Assembly (NCBI RefSeq): GCF_001293465.1
Contig: NZ_JSYZ01000019.1
Coordinates: 244,966 to 308,965, forward strand
Direction: 5' to 3'
DNA from: Pseudomonas asplenii
GTDB taxonomy: Bacteria; Pseudomonadota; Gammaproteobacteria; Pseudomonadales; Pseudomonadaceae
Length of the DNA: 64,000 nucleotides
Translations under genes and position numbers: made by a program
Part shown: positions 1 through 8,026 of the stretch, in pieces
How the letters are laid out: each line of letters starts with the position of its first letter
How positions within the stretch are numbered: position 1 is the stretch's first letter
The notes under the pieces: generated by a model
What the model was told of the DNA's origin: nothing
Seen by the model: the letters and a program-made list of their open reading frames with translations, nothing else
Database searches by the model: none

Positions 1-19
1 GCCTGAGGCCTTCAGGCTC

Positions 20-57
20 TTTCGCTGCAGGAGCCGGGCTTGCCCGCGAAAGGGCCG
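20..57 (-). repeat. REP element (Pseudomonas 35-bp type)
   Basis: Read on the minus strand this matches the usual Pseudomonas REP: a CCGGCC start, then TTCGCGGGCAAGCCCGGCTC and CTGCAG. The inner GCGGGCAAGCCCG can fold as a short hairpin. It lies just past the stop codon of the sensor kinase gene, a typical position for REPs between transcription units. Confidence 0.7.
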
Positions 58-89
58 GCAAAAGCACCCCAAATCCCCCGGCCTTCGCC

Positions 90-1427
90 TCAGGCCGTTG
101 CGGCTCCCGGCTCCAGCGGCAGGTCCAATGTGGCGATAAAACCGCCCTGCGGATGATTGGCCAGGGTCAGGCTGCCGCCGTGGCGTTCCGCCGCCCGCCG
201 GGCAATCGCCAGGCCCAGGCCGTGACCCGCGGCGGTCTGGCCCGGGGCACGGAAGAACGGCTCACCCAACTGCGCCAGGTGCTCGGCTTCGACGCCGGGT
301 CCGTGGTCACGCACGCTGATTTCGATCCGCTCGCCCTGGCGTCGGGCCAGAACCTCGATGGCCTGGCCGTCGGGATTGAAACGCTGGGCGTTGCGCAGCA
401 GGTTGTCCACCGCCCGTTCGATCATAGTCGGCCAGCCTCGCAGGCTCAGCGCCTGCTCGGCCTGCAACTGCACCGGTTGCTGCGGGTTGCCGAGCAGGGT
501 TTCCTGTTGCAGTTCCTGCAGCAGCTGATTGAGGTCGACCTGTTCGGCGCTGGCCTGGTCGGCATCGACACGGGCCAGGGCGAGAATTTCACTGATCAGC
601 GCTTCCAGCCGATCGCACTCGCGGGTCAGGCGTGGCCACAGTCGCTCGCGTTCCTCGGGCGACGAGCGCTCCGCCAGGGCCAGGGCGATCTTCAGGCGCG
701 CCAGTGGCGAGCGCAGTTCGTGGGAGACATCGCGCAGCAATTGCCGCTGGCTGCCGATCAGGCTCTGCAGCCGTGCCCCCATCAGGTTGAAGTCCTTGGC
801 CAGCACGCCGAACTCGTCGCGACGCGAGGCCAGCCTGGCCAGGCTGTTCTGTTGGTAGGCGGTCTGGCCCAGGTCATGCACCGCGCCGCGCAGGCGACTG
901 AGCGGGCGGGTGATCGACAGGGTCACCAGCAGGCTGAACAGGGTCAGCACCACCAGCGCGATCCCCAGGGCACTGAGTGGCCAGAGCAGGCTGCCGCGGT
1001 GCCAGGCATCCAGTTCCGGGTGCGGGATACGGTAGATCAGCAGGTAGGTGTCGCCGCTTTTCGGACTGGTGTACTCCACCGTCAGCCGGCGCCAGGGCAG
1101 GCGTCGATCATCGTTGTGCTGGCGGGCCTCGAAGGCGGCCGCGCGGCGCGGGAAGGTACCGCGTACCACCGGGTCGCCGCTTTCGTTGAGCACCTGGACG
1201 TCGATGTGGTACTGCTTCTTGCGTTGTTCGAGGATGTCCTGGGCGGCGTCCTCGCCCTGTTCTTCGTAGGTCTGGGTCCAGTCCTCGGCCAGGGTCGCCA
1301 GGCCCGGGTGGCGGCTGAGAATCCAGGCATCCTGGTTGAGCATGTGCCCGAGCAGAATCGACAACCCCGCAACAAGGGCAATGGCCAGCCAGAAGCTGGC
1401 CAGGATGCGCCAGAACAGTGAACGCAC
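90..1427 (-). CDS. cpxS: CpxA/CpxS-like sensor histidine kinase
   Basis: Membrane sensor kinase of 445 residues. A membrane segment at about 7-29 is followed by a periplasmic loop of about 115 residues, a second membrane segment at about 147-171 and a HAMP linker at about 172-225. The H-box is DVSHELRSPLARL with the phospho-acceptor at His236, and the ATPase domain shows an N box (NLLRNA) and G boxes (DHGPGV, GHGLGLAI). It is last in a minus-strand group after a response regulator and a Spy-like protein, the same order as PA3204-PA3206 of P. aeruginosa, where the pair is called CpxRS. The symbol rests on that synteny; the signal sensed is inferred to be envelope stress. Confidence 0.88.
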   Translation of the reverse strand: MRSLFWRILASFWLAIALVAGLSILLGHMLNQDAWILSRHPGLATLAEDWTQTYEEQGEDAAQDILEQRKKQYHIDVQVLNESGDPVVRGTFPRRAAAFEARQHNDDRRLPWRRLTVEYTSPKSGDTYLLIYRIPHPELDAWHRGSLLWPLSALGIALVVLTLFSLLVTLSITRPLSRLRGAVHDLGQTAYQQNSLARLASRRDEFGVLAKDFNLMGARLQSLIGSQRQLLRDVSHELRSPLARLKIALALAERSSPEERERLWPRLTRECDRLEALISEILALARVDADQASAEQVDLNQLLQELQQETLLGNPQQPVQLQAEQALSLRGWPTMIERAVDNLLRNAQRFNPDGQAIEVLARRQGERIEISVRDHGPGVEAEHLAQLGEPFFRAPGQTAAGHGLGLAIARRAAERHGGSLTLANHPQGGFIATLDLPLEPGAATA

Positions 1428-1464
1428 GGCAAGTCCTCAAATCAATCCGGTGGAAACAGGCAAA

Positions 1465-1488
1465 GCCCGGCGGCGTTGGCCGTCGGGC
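1465..1488 (-). terminator. possible attenuating hairpin between spy-like gene and kinase
   Basis: Arms of 10 bases (GCCCGACGGC and GCCGCCGGGC on the minus strand, one mismatch) enclose a 4-base loop and are followed only by TTTG. It sits in the 122-base gap before the kinase gene. It could lower kinase expression relative to the upstream gene. The weak U tract makes a true terminator uncertain. Confidence 0.4.
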
Positions 1489-1549
1489 GGGTGGCCTGTG
1501 TGGCGGATTCGGATACTGGAATCAACCGTACAGGCCACTGTACAGCGGA

Positions 1550-1984
1550 TTATTGCGCCTTTTGCGCGTGCTGTGCTTTCCAGGCCTTGAATTCGGCCCA
1601 TTCGGCGCGGCGTTCGGCGCGTTTTTTCTGGATCTCGTCGAAGGTCTTCTGCTGGTCAGGCTTGAGCAGGGCGCGGATTTCCCCGTCGGTTTTCTGGCGG
1701 GCGGCGTCCAGCTCGCCCTGGAAGGCCGCCTGGTCGGCTGGTGAGAGCTTGGCCAGGTACTTCTCGGTGAGTTCCTTGCGAGCGTGCATCTGTTCGCCCA
1801 TCAGCCTGCCGATGGCATGACGCTGTTCGCGGCTCAGGTCCAGTTGGCCGTAGGGGGCTTTCCAGTGAGGCTCGCCGCCATGAGGGCCACCAGGGCCGCC
1901 CAGCGGGCCACCACCTTCGGGCATGGCCATGGCAACGGTCGGCAGGGCTGCAGCGAACATCAGGGCGATAAGGGTCTTGCGCAT
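1550..1984 (-). CDS. Spy/CpxP-like periplasmic stress protein
   Basis: Small secreted protein of 144 residues. Residues 1-20 form a clean signal peptide ending A-M-A. A Gly/Pro/His-rich stretch follows, then a helical, strongly charged body with an L-S-R-E-Q motif resembling the LTxxQ motif of the Spy/CpxP family. Members act as ATP-independent periplasmic chaperones or as brakes on CpxA. The ATG at 1984 was chosen because the signal peptide begins there and AAGGAG lies just upstream; the frame stays open to 2125, but that extension would bury the signal peptide. It lies between the regulator and kinase genes, with a CpxR-like box upstream. Confidence 0.85.
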   Translation of the reverse strand: MRKTLIALMFAAALPTVAMAMPEGGGPLGGPGGPHGGEPHWKAPYGQLDLSREQRHAIGRLMGEQMHARKELTEKYLAKLSPADQAAFQGELDAARQKTDGEIRALLKPDQQKTFDEIQKKRAERRAEWAEFKAWKAQHAQKAQ

Positions 1985-2065
1985 GGTGTTTCTCCTTGTC
2001 TCGGTTCCGGTCGGTCCGGGTGAGTACAGATTAAGGAGATCAAGGTCAGCGGCGGTCAGCGGAGG

Positions 2066-2081
2066 GTAAAGCTTGGGTAAA
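2066..2081 (+). promoter_or_regulatory. putative CpxR box (GTAAA-N6-GTAAA)
   Basis: Two GTAAA pentamers at 2066-2070 and 2077-2081 are separated by 6 bases, an 11-base period that matches the enterobacterial CpxR box GTAAA(N4-8)GTAAA. The box lies about 80 bases upstream of the Spy-like start codon, between it and the response regulator gene. Binding is inferred from the motif only. Confidence 0.5.
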
Positions 2082-2109
2082 GACGTTTTGCGGGGGAGCT
2101 GACATTGGA

Positions 2110-2140
2110 GGTGGATGGCCACCAAAGGCGGTCATCCACC
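2110..2140. repeat. inverted repeat downstream of cpxR
   Basis: GGTGGATG (2110-2117) and CATCCACC (2133-2140) are perfect 8-base arms around a 15-base loop, starting 8 bases past the regulator stop codon on the minus strand. No T run follows on that strand. It may protect or partly terminate the cpxR message before the Spy-like gene. Confidence 0.4.
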
Positions 2141-2147
2141 CCTCGCA

Positions 2148-2825
2148 TCAGGGTGCGTAGTAGTACCCGCGACTACGCAGCGCCACAATCCGCGGCCTTC
2201 CATCCGGATGCGGGCCGATCTTCTTGCGCAGGTTGCTGACATGCATGTCCAGGCTGCGATCGTAGAGGGTCAGCTTGCGACCGAGGGCGATCTGCGCCAG
2301 TTCCTGCTTGTCCAGCGGTTCGCCCGGCTGTTGCAGCAACGCTTCGAGCAGGCGGCTTTCGGAGACGGTGAGGGTAAAGTCCTGCTGATCGATGGTGACC
2401 ACGCCGCGTACCGGGCTGAAACACAGGTCGCCCAGCTCCAATTGGCTCGGGGTTGCGGTCGGATGACTGCGGCGCAACACGGCGCGCAGGCGGGCGGTCA
2501 GTTCCCGTGGGTCGCAGGGCTTGGCCAGGTAGTCGTCGGCGCCCAGCTCCAGGCCGAGGATGCGGTCCAGCGGCTCGCCCCGGGCCGACAGCATCACTAC
2601 CGGCAGTTCCGGATGATCGCTGCGCAACTGCTTGAGCAGTTCCAGGCCACTGCCATCGGGCAGCATCACGTCCAGCACCACCGCCGCCGGGGAACTGTCG
2701 GCCAGGGCCTTGCGGGCGCTGAGGCCGTCGTGGCAGGCACGTACCTGGAAGCCTTCCTGGCTCAGCCAACTGCTCAGGAGTTCGCACAGCTCCTGGTCAT
2801 CGTCAATCAGTAACAGGTCGCTCAT
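2148..2825 (-). CDS. cpxR: CpxR-like OmpR-family response regulator
   Basis: Response regulator of 225 residues: receiver domain at about 1-120 with acidic pocket IDDD at 7-10, phospho-acceptor Asp52 in LDVMLPDG and the conserved Lys in LAKP; then an OmpR/PhoB winged-helix domain at about 130-225 with the recognition-helix pattern DMHVSNLRKKI and the wing RGYYY. It is expected to be phosphorylated by the kinase encoded two genes downstream. In P. aeruginosa the syntenic regulator CpxR activates efflux operons. Only 34 bases separate it from the upstream minus-strand gene, so it may be read from that transcript as well. Confidence 0.9.
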   Translation of the reverse strand: MSDLLLIDDDQELCELLSSWLSQEGFQVRACHDGLSARKALADSSPAAVVLDVMLPDGSGLELLKQLRSDHPELPVVMLSARGEPLDRILGLELGADDYLAKPCDPRELTARLRAVLRRSHPTATPSQLELGDLCFSPVRGVVTIDQQDFTLTVSESRLLEALLQQPGEPLDKQELAQIALGRKLTLYDRSLDMHVSNLRKKIGPHPDGRPRIVALRSRGYYYAP

Positions 2826-2859
2826 GAAGTTCTCGATAACAGATCGCCCTCGGGCGCTC

Positions 2860-3267
2860 TCAATTCAACCATTGCCGACGTTGTCGGCGTCCGCCACTGG
2901 CGAAGATACCGCAGAGCATGGCCAGGAGTGCAACTCCACCGCCGGTGATGAACCATTGCTGCTGGTCGGTCAGCAGGCGCGGAGCCGGGTTGGCCAGCGC
3001 TTCCTTGAGTTGCAGCTTGAGGCGTTGGTTCTCCTGGCGCAAGCGGCTCAGTTGGGGGCTTTCGCGTTCGGCATCGGCGCTGGACAGTTGCTTGCCCAGC
3101 TCTTCGCGCAAACGCTCGCTTTCCTTCAGGCGCTGCTGCAGATCGTTGATCTGGCTCGCGGCGCTCAGCGACAGCGGTACGGCGTTGCCCGCACTGCCTT
3201 CCTCGGCCAGGGCGGTCGCACCCAGCGACAACGTGATCAACAGCAGACACAACGGACCTTTACGCAT
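2860..3267 (-). CDS. YgiM-like anchored coiled-coil protein lacking the SH3 domain
   Basis: Protein of 135 residues with a signal peptide at 1-21 (ending A-L-A), a coiled coil at about 38-95 rich in Gln, Leu, Glu and Arg, and a C-terminal membrane anchor beginning QQWFITGGGVALL followed by a basic tail (RRQRRQW). The anchor closely resembles that of the SH3-and-anchor family (E. coli YgiM), but the N-terminal bacterial SH3 domain of that family is absent. The ATG at 3267 is preceded by AGGAG and opens the signal peptide. The position matches PA3203. The function is unknown. Confidence 0.75.
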   Translation of the reverse strand: MRKGPLCLLLITLSLGATALAEEGSAGNAVPLSLSAASQINDLQQRLKESERLREELGKQLSSADAERESPQLSRLRQENQRLKLQLKEALANPAPRLLTDQQQWFITGGGVALLAMLCGIFASGGRRQRRQWLN

Positions 3268-3376
3268 CGGAAACTCCTGATTCCAATCGGTATTCAGGAT
3301 GTTGTCGGCTGTCGGGCGGGAATAATGAGCGATTGCCTGCACGACACCCGGCCAGTGGGGGGCGTGCAGGCCGGTA

Positions 3377-3676
3377 TCACGGCAGGGTCCGGCGGAACGG
3401 CTTGACCACGACGTTGTCGTAGACGCCGGCGGCAACGAACGGATCGGCCTCGGCCCAGGCCTGGGCCGCTGCCAGGGAGTCGAACTCGGCGACGATCAGG
3501 CTGCCGGTGAAGCCGGCGGCGCCCGGGTCGTTGCTGTCGATGGCCGGGTGCGGGCCGGCCAGGATCACGCGGCCTTCGGCATTGAGCTGCTGCAGCCGCT
3601 CAAGGTGCGCCGGGCGTGCCGCCAGGCGTTTTTCCAGGGAATTCTCGACGTCTGTGGCAATGATCGCGTAGAGCAT
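3377..3676 (-). CDS. yciI: YciI-like protein
   Basis: Protein of 99 residues spanning a whole YCII/ferredoxin-like alpha-beta domain. It begins MLYAIIATD, has the family's R-x-x-H-L near residue 25 (RPAHLERL) and a conserved Asp-Pro-Phe near the end (ADPFVAAGVY). YciI members are small dimeric proteins with a conserved His-Asp pair; a dehydrochlorinase-like or peroxide-related role has been suggested for some, but the cellular role is open. The stop of yciB lies directly before its start, so the two are co-transcribed, as in E. coli and P. aeruginosa. Confidence 0.88.
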   Translation of the reverse strand: MLYAIIATDVENSLEKRLAARPAHLERLQQLNAEGRVILAGPHPAIDSNDPGAAGFTGSLIVAEFDSLAAAQAWAEADPFVAAGVYDNVVVKPFRRTLP

Positions 3677-3677
3677 G

Positions 3678-4274
3678 TCAGTCCTCGGTTTTGGGCGTAG
3701 TCGAATCGGCGTCGTGCAGGTGGCGGGACAGGTAGATGCCCTGGCCCACCAGGAACAGCAGGGTCATGCCCAGGCTGCCGAACACCTTGAAGTCGACCCA
3801 GTACTGCTGGAAGGTGAAGGCGACGAACAGGTTGGCGGCACCGCAGAACACGAAGAACACGATCCAGGCCAGGTTCAGGCGCAGCCAGATCGGCTCCGGC
3901 AGGCTCAGGGCGTGGCCCATGATGCGCTTGATCAGCAGGCGGTCGCCGATGAAATGACTGCCGGCGAAGGCCAGGGCGAACAGCCAGTTGACCACCGGGG
4001 CCTTCCACTTGAGGAAGGTTTCACTGTGGAAGGCCAGGGTCAGGCTGCCGAACACCAGGCAGGCGATCAGCGTCAGCCACTGGCTTTTCTCCAGCTTGCG
4101 CTGTTTGATGAACAGGGCACCGTAGACCACCAGCGAGCTGACGATCAGCACCGCCGTGGCGCTGTAGATGCCACCGACCGTCACGCTGTGGCCGGCGATG
4201 TCGATGAGGCGGGGTTCGATTTTGTAGACGATGAAGAACAGGAACAGCGGGATGAAATCGATGAATTGTTTCAC
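3678..4274 (-). CDS. yciB: inner-membrane septation protein A family (YciB/IspZ)
   Basis: Polytopic membrane protein of 198 residues with about five hydrophobic segments. It matches E. coli YciB along its whole length: KQFIDFIPL at the N-terminus, LTLAFH, FIKW-like FLKWK, and LNLAWIVFFVFCGAANL. YciB interacts with divisome and elongasome proteins and affects envelope integrity. I chose the GTG at 4274, which gives VKQFIDFIPL and aligns with the family start. An upstream TTG at 4313 would add 13 residues not expected in the family. It is divergent from rnm. Confidence 0.88.
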   Translation of the reverse strand: MKQFIDFIPLFLFFIVYKIEPRLIDIAGHSVTVGGIYSATAVLIVSSLVVYGALFIKQRKLEKSQWLTLIACLVFGSLTLAFHSETFLKWKAPVVNWLFALAFAGSHFIGDRLLIKRIMGHALSLPEPIWLRLNLAWIVFFVFCGAANLFVAFTFQQYWVDFKVFGSLGMTLLFLVGQGIYLSRHLHDADSTTPKTED

Positions 4275-4358
4275 AGTGGCAGCCAGAAGCAGGATGTAGC
4301 GGCATAATAACAAACATACTTGTCAGCGAAAGCGCCACCCAGAGGTTATTCAGTTCCC

Positions 4359-5225
4359 GTGGAAATCGACCTGCACTGCCATAGCACGGCCTCCGACGGC
4401 GCCCTGGCGCCAGCGGCTCTGGTTGCCCGTGCGCACGAGAGAGGCGTGCGGGTTCTGGCCCTGACCGACCACGACACCCTCGAAGGCCTGGCCGAGGCCC
4501 GCGAAGCGGCGCAGGCCCTGGGCATGCAACTGGTCAACGGGGTCGAGCTGTCCTGCACCTGGGGCGGAGCGACCATCCATGTGCTCGGCTACGGCTTCGA
4601 TGAACAGGCGCCGCCGCTGGTCGAGGCGATTGCCCGCCTGCATGAGGGCCGTTGGCTGCGTTCCGAGGAGATCGCCCGCAAGCTGGCCCTCAAGGGCATG
4701 CCCGGTGCCCTGGAAGGCGCGCGGGCGATCCAGCAGGAGTTGGGTGACAGCGGCAACGCCCCGGCGCGCCCGCATTTCGCCGATTTCCTGGTGCGCGCCG
4801 GGTTCGTCAAGGACCGCGCCGAGGCCTTTCGCAAATGGCTGGGGGCCGGCAAGCTGGGCGACGTCAAGTTGCACTGGCCGTCCCTGGAGGACACCGTCGG
4901 GACCCTGCGCGCCGCCGGTGCCTGGGTCAGCCTGGCGCATCCCTGGCACTACGATTTCACCCGCAGCAAGCGTCGCAAGCTGATTGCCGACTATATTCAA
5001 GCGGGAGGCCAGGCAATCGAAGTGGTCAACGGGCACCAGCCGGCCGAGCAGGTCGGCAGCCTGGCGATCCTGGCCCGTGAATTCGGGCTGCTGGTCAGTG
5101 CCGGCAGCGACTTTCATGGCCCTGGAGGCTGGTCCGAGATCGGTGAGTACCGCCCGCTTCCCGACGATCTGCCGCCACTCTGGTGTCGGTTCAAACATGA
5201 CCAGCCATCAACCGCACGCGTCTGA
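4359..5225 (+). CDS. rnm: PHP-domain phosphoesterase (RNase AM / TrpH)
   Basis: Protein of 288 residues with the PHP metal-binding motifs: DLHCHSTASDG at the N-terminus, LTDHDTLEG, a central SLAHPWHY and C-terminal SAGSDFHG. The E. coli homologue (YciV, RNase AM) is a 5'-3' exonuclease that matures the 5' ends of 5S, 16S and 23S rRNA and also hydrolyses 3',5'-nucleoside bisphosphates. The GTG at 4359 puts the first metal motif at the usual place, near residue 4. A TTG at 4320 in the same frame is possible but adds 13 unusual residues. First gene of a plus-strand run with yciO, scpA and scpB. Confidence 0.87.
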   Translation: MEIDLHCHSTASDGALAPAALVARAHERGVRVLALTDHDTLEGLAEAREAAQALGMQLVNGVELSCTWGGATIHVLGYGFDEQAPPLVEAIARLHEGRWLRSEEIARKLALKGMPGALEGARAIQQELGDSGNAPARPHFADFLVRAGFVKDRAEAFRKWLGAGKLGDVKLHWPSLEDTVGTLRAAGAWVSLAHPWHYDFTRSKRRKLIADYIQAGGQAIEVVNGHQPAEQVGSLAILAREFGLLVSAGSDFHGPGGWSEIGEYRPLPDDLPPLWCRFKHDQPSTARV

Positions 5226-5238
5226 ACAGGAAGACAAC

Positions 5239-5868
5239 GTGAGTCAATTTTTCCAGATACATCCGGAAAATCCCCAGGCGCGCCTGATCAAGCAGGCGGT
5301 GGAAATCATCCGCAAGGGTGGGGTGGTGATCTACCCGACCGATTCGTCCTATGCGATTGGTTGCCAGATCGGCGACAAGAGCGCGGTCGAGCGCGTGCGC
5401 CGGCTGCGGCAACTGGATGACAAGCACAACTTTGCGCTGATCTGTGCCGACCTGTCGCAGCTCGGCCTGTTCGCCAAGGTCGACACCGGCCTGTTCCGCC
5501 TGCTCAAGGCGCACACACCGGGGCCCTACACGTTCATCCTGAACGCCACCCGGGAAGTCCCGCGGCTGTTGCTGCACCCGAAAAAGCGCACCATCGGCCT
5601 GCGCATTCCCAGCCACCCGATCGCCCTGGCGCTGCTGGCCGAACTGGGAGAGCCGCTGATGAGCGTGAGCCTGATCCTGCCTGACGCAAGCGAGCCGATG
5701 GTCGATCCCTACGAGATCCGCCAGGTGCTGGAGCACCAGGTCGACCTGATCATCGACGGCGGTTTTGGCGGCCTCAAGGCGTCCACCGTGATCAACCTGG
5801 CCGACGGTGATCCGCAGGTTGTGCGGGTTGGCTGCGGCGACCCGGCACCGTTCATGGTCGAGGCCTGA
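5239..5868 (+). CDS. yciO: YciO/Sua5-family protein
   Basis: Protein of 209 residues with the YrdC/Sua5 fold: GGVVIYPTDSSYAIG near residue 33, then K-H-N-F and TPGPYTFIL. This family includes the enzymes that make threonylcarbamoyl-AMP for tRNA t6A. YciO is a paralogue whose cellular role is less certain. The start is the GTG at 5239, preceded by AGGAAG; the frame is open much further upstream, but that stretch lies inside the PHP gene and has no similarity to the family. Its stop is directly followed by the scpA ATG. Confidence 0.9.
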   Translation: MSQFFQIHPENPQARLIKQAVEIIRKGGVVIYPTDSSYAIGCQIGDKSAVERVRRLRQLDDKHNFALICADLSQLGLFAKVDTGLFRLLKAHTPGPYTFILNATREVPRLLLHPKKRTIGLRIPSHPIALALLAELGEPLMSVSLILPDASEPMVDPYEIRQVLEHQVDLIIDGGFGGLKASTVINLADGDPQVVRVGCGDPAPFMVEA

Positions 5869-6687
5869 ATGTCCGCCGTTGAAACTGTCGAGAGCCAGGC
5901 CGGAGCCCAGCAGGAACTGCCATTCGCCATGGTCTATGGCCAGGCGGTCATGGAAATGCCGGTGGACCTGTACATTCCGCCGGATGCCCTGGAAGTTTTC
6001 CTCGAAGCCTTCGAAGGCCCGCTGGACCTGCTGCTGTACCTGATCCGCAAGCAGAACATCGATATCCTCGACATTCCGGTGGCGGAAATCACCCGCCAAT
6101 ACATGGGCTACGTCGAACTGATGCAATCGGTGCGCCTGGAACTGGCCGCCGAGTACCTGGTGATGGCGGCCATGCTGGCCGAGATCAAGTCGCGCATGCT
6201 GCTGCCGCGTTCGGCCGAGGTCGAGGAGGAGGAAGAGGACCCGCGGGCCGAACTGATTCGCCGGCTGCAGGAGTACGAGCGCTTCAAGAATGCCGCCGAA
6301 GGTATCGATGGCCTGAGCCGGGTCGGCCGCGAGATCATCGTGCCGCAACTGGACGCCCCCGAGGCCCGTGCGCGCAAGCTGCTGCCGGATGTCGCCCTGG
6401 AAGAGGTGCTGATGTCCATGGCCGAAGTGTTGCGCCGTGGCGACATGTTCGAAAGCCACCAGGTCACGCGTGAGCAGCTGTCGACCCGCGAGCGCATGAG
6501 CGATGTGCTCGAACGTCTCAAGGGTGGCGGCTTCGTGCCCTTCGTCGAGCTGTTCAGCGCCGAGGAGGGCAAGCTCGGCGTGGTCGTGACCTTCATGGCG
6601 ATCCTCGAGCTGGTCAAGGAATCCCTGGTCGAGCTGGTGCAGAATGAGCCCTTTGCGGCGATCCATGTGCGTGCCCGCGCCGAATAA
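5869..6687 (+). CDS. scpA: segregation and condensation protein A
   Basis: ScpA kleisin subunit of 272 residues. The family signature FEGPLDLLLYLIRKQNIDILDIPV lies at about residues 47-70 (here split across that span), with an acidic run of glutamates near residue 120 and a C-terminal winged-helix region that binds the SMC head. With ScpB it forms the SMC-ScpAB condensin that compacts and separates the chromosome. The N-terminal 40 residues before the kleisin domain are longer than in Gram-positive homologues, as is usual in Pseudomonas. It starts on the base after the yciO stop. Confidence 0.93.
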   Translation: MSAVETVESQAGAQQELPFAMVYGQAVMEMPVDLYIPPDALEVFLEAFEGPLDLLLYLIRKQNIDILDIPVAEITRQYMGYVELMQSVRLELAAEYLVMAAMLAEIKSRMLLPRSAEVEEEEEDPRAELIRRLQEYERFKNAAEGIDGLSRVGREIIVPQLDAPEARARKLLPDVALEEVLMSMAEVLRRGDMFESHQVTREQLSTRERMSDVLERLKGGGFVPFVELFSAEEGKLGVVVTFMAILELVKESLVELVQNEPFAAIHVRARAE

Positions 6688-6699
6688 CGAGCTTAATCA

Positions 6700-7761
6700 A
6701 TGAACCTGACTGAACCCCGCGAGCTGGCCCCGCTGCTTGAAGCCTTCCTGTTGGCTTCGGGAAAGCCGCAATCGATGGAACGCCTGTACGAGTTGTTCGA
6801 GGAGGGCGAGCGCCCGGAACCGCCGGTTTTCAAGAAAGCCCTGACGATCCTCGCCAAGTCCTGCGAGGGCCGTGCCTTCGAGCTCAAGGAGGTGGCCTCC
6901 GGTTACCGCCTGCAGATTCGCGAGAAATTCGCGCCGTGGGTCGGTCGGCTCTGGGAGGAGCGTCCGCAGCGCTATTCGCGGGCGATGCTGGAAACCCTGG
7001 CGCTGATCGCCTATCGCCAGCCGATCACCCGTGGCGAGATCGAGGATGTAAGGGGCGTGGCGGTCAACAGTCAGATCGTCAAGACCCTGCTGGAGCGCGA
7101 GTGGATTCGCGTCGTCGGCTATCGCGAGGTGCCGGGCAAGCCGGCGATGTTCGCCACCACCAAGGCCTTTCTCGACTATTTCAACCTGAAGAACCTCGAC
7201 GACCTGCCACCCTTGGCGGAACTGCGCGAGCTGGAACCGGACCCGGTGCTCGATTTCGACGACGCGCCGGTGCCCGAGGGGCTGCAGGCGCTGGCCGATG
7301 CCAGTGTCGATCCGGACGCGGAAGACGAGCCGAAGAAGGAGGAGACCAGCTTCCATACCCTGCTGCTGGAGCTGGACTCCATGGAGGAGGGGATCAAGAC
7401 CGACTTCGACGACCTGCTCCGGGATGGCGAGGCTCCAGCGTCGACGGGGGCGTTTGCGGACGAGCCCGGTTTGTCGTCGCCTGGGGCCTTCGACCTGCCG
7501 GAGCGGGAGGAGGAGGCGGAGTCCGGGCTGGATGACGGGTTTGGGGCGGAGCCTGAATCGGAGCCAGACGAAATCGAGGACGGGCCGGAGGAGGACCTGG
7601 TCGGTGCCGCCGAAGCCCGCGAGCGTTTGCTGGCTGCGGTCGCCGCGCTGGATGCCGGCAAGCCGGCGCCTGAACCGGCCACCGAACTGAGCGAAGAGGA
7701 AGCCGAGGCCCAGGCACTGGCCGAAGCCATCGAGAACGAACGGCGCCAGTGGGAGGATTGA
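6700..7761 (+). CDS. scpB: segregation and condensation protein B
   Basis: ScpB of 353 residues. Residues 1-185 cover the two winged-helix domains, with the family motif ETLALIAYRQPITRGEIE and the LLERxWI segment. The remaining 170 residues are an acidic, low-complexity tail rich in Glu, Asp, Ala and Pro, well beyond the roughly 190-residue core of the family. ScpB dimers bridge the ScpA kleisin in condensin. Twelve bases separate it from scpA, so they form one operon. The tail is probably disordered; its role is not known to me. Confidence 0.92.
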   Translation: MNLTEPRELAPLLEAFLLASGKPQSMERLYELFEEGERPEPPVFKKALTILAKSCEGRAFELKEVASGYRLQIREKFAPWVGRLWEERPQRYSRAMLETLALIAYRQPITRGEIEDVRGVAVNSQIVKTLLEREWIRVVGYREVPGKPAMFATTKAFLDYFNLKNLDDLPPLAELRELEPDPVLDFDDAPVPEGLQALADASVDPDAEDEPKKEETSFHTLLLELDSMEEGIKTDFDDLLRDGEAPASTGAFADEPGLSSPGAFDLPEREEEAESGLDDGFGAEPESEPDEIEDGPEEDLVGAAEARERLLAAVAALDAGKPAPEPATELSEEEAEAQALAEAIENERRQWED

Positions 7762-8026
7762 GGTAACCTTGTGTGCGGGGGCCAAGTGTCTTTGGCTCGT
7801 CTGCGATGAGCGGTCGGATCGGCTGGTCACGCCATGGCGCCCGGGCATGCCAGGGCACCTGCATGCAGGCCGCCTTCGACGGTTCACGGGCAAGCCCGGC
7901 TACTACATGATGCGCAACGTCGAAGATCCGCGTATGATTCGCGGCCCTTCGACGAACCCGTTCGTCCACGACAGTTTTTTATCTCTATCAGGCCAGGCCT
8001 GAATCGACACACCGGGAGGTGCCCAG
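7762..8026 (+). promoter_or_regulatory. scpB-rluB intergenic region with possible promoter
   Basis: A 265-base gap with no convincing gene. A TATGAT at 7933-7938 followed by a GC-rich discriminator (TCGCGGCCC) could be the -10 of an rluB promoter, but no good -35 was seen. GGGAGGTG ahead of the 8027 ATG serves as its ribosome binding site. Confidence 0.35.

Noticed and set aside
4984..5238. N-terminal extension of yciO by 85 residues
   Set aside because: It overlaps the PHP gene in another frame and has no similarity to YciO; the GTG at 5239 has a ribosome site.
5191..6666. A 491-codon minus-strand frame over yciO and scpA
   Set aside because: Gln/His/Asp-rich shadow of two conserved genes.
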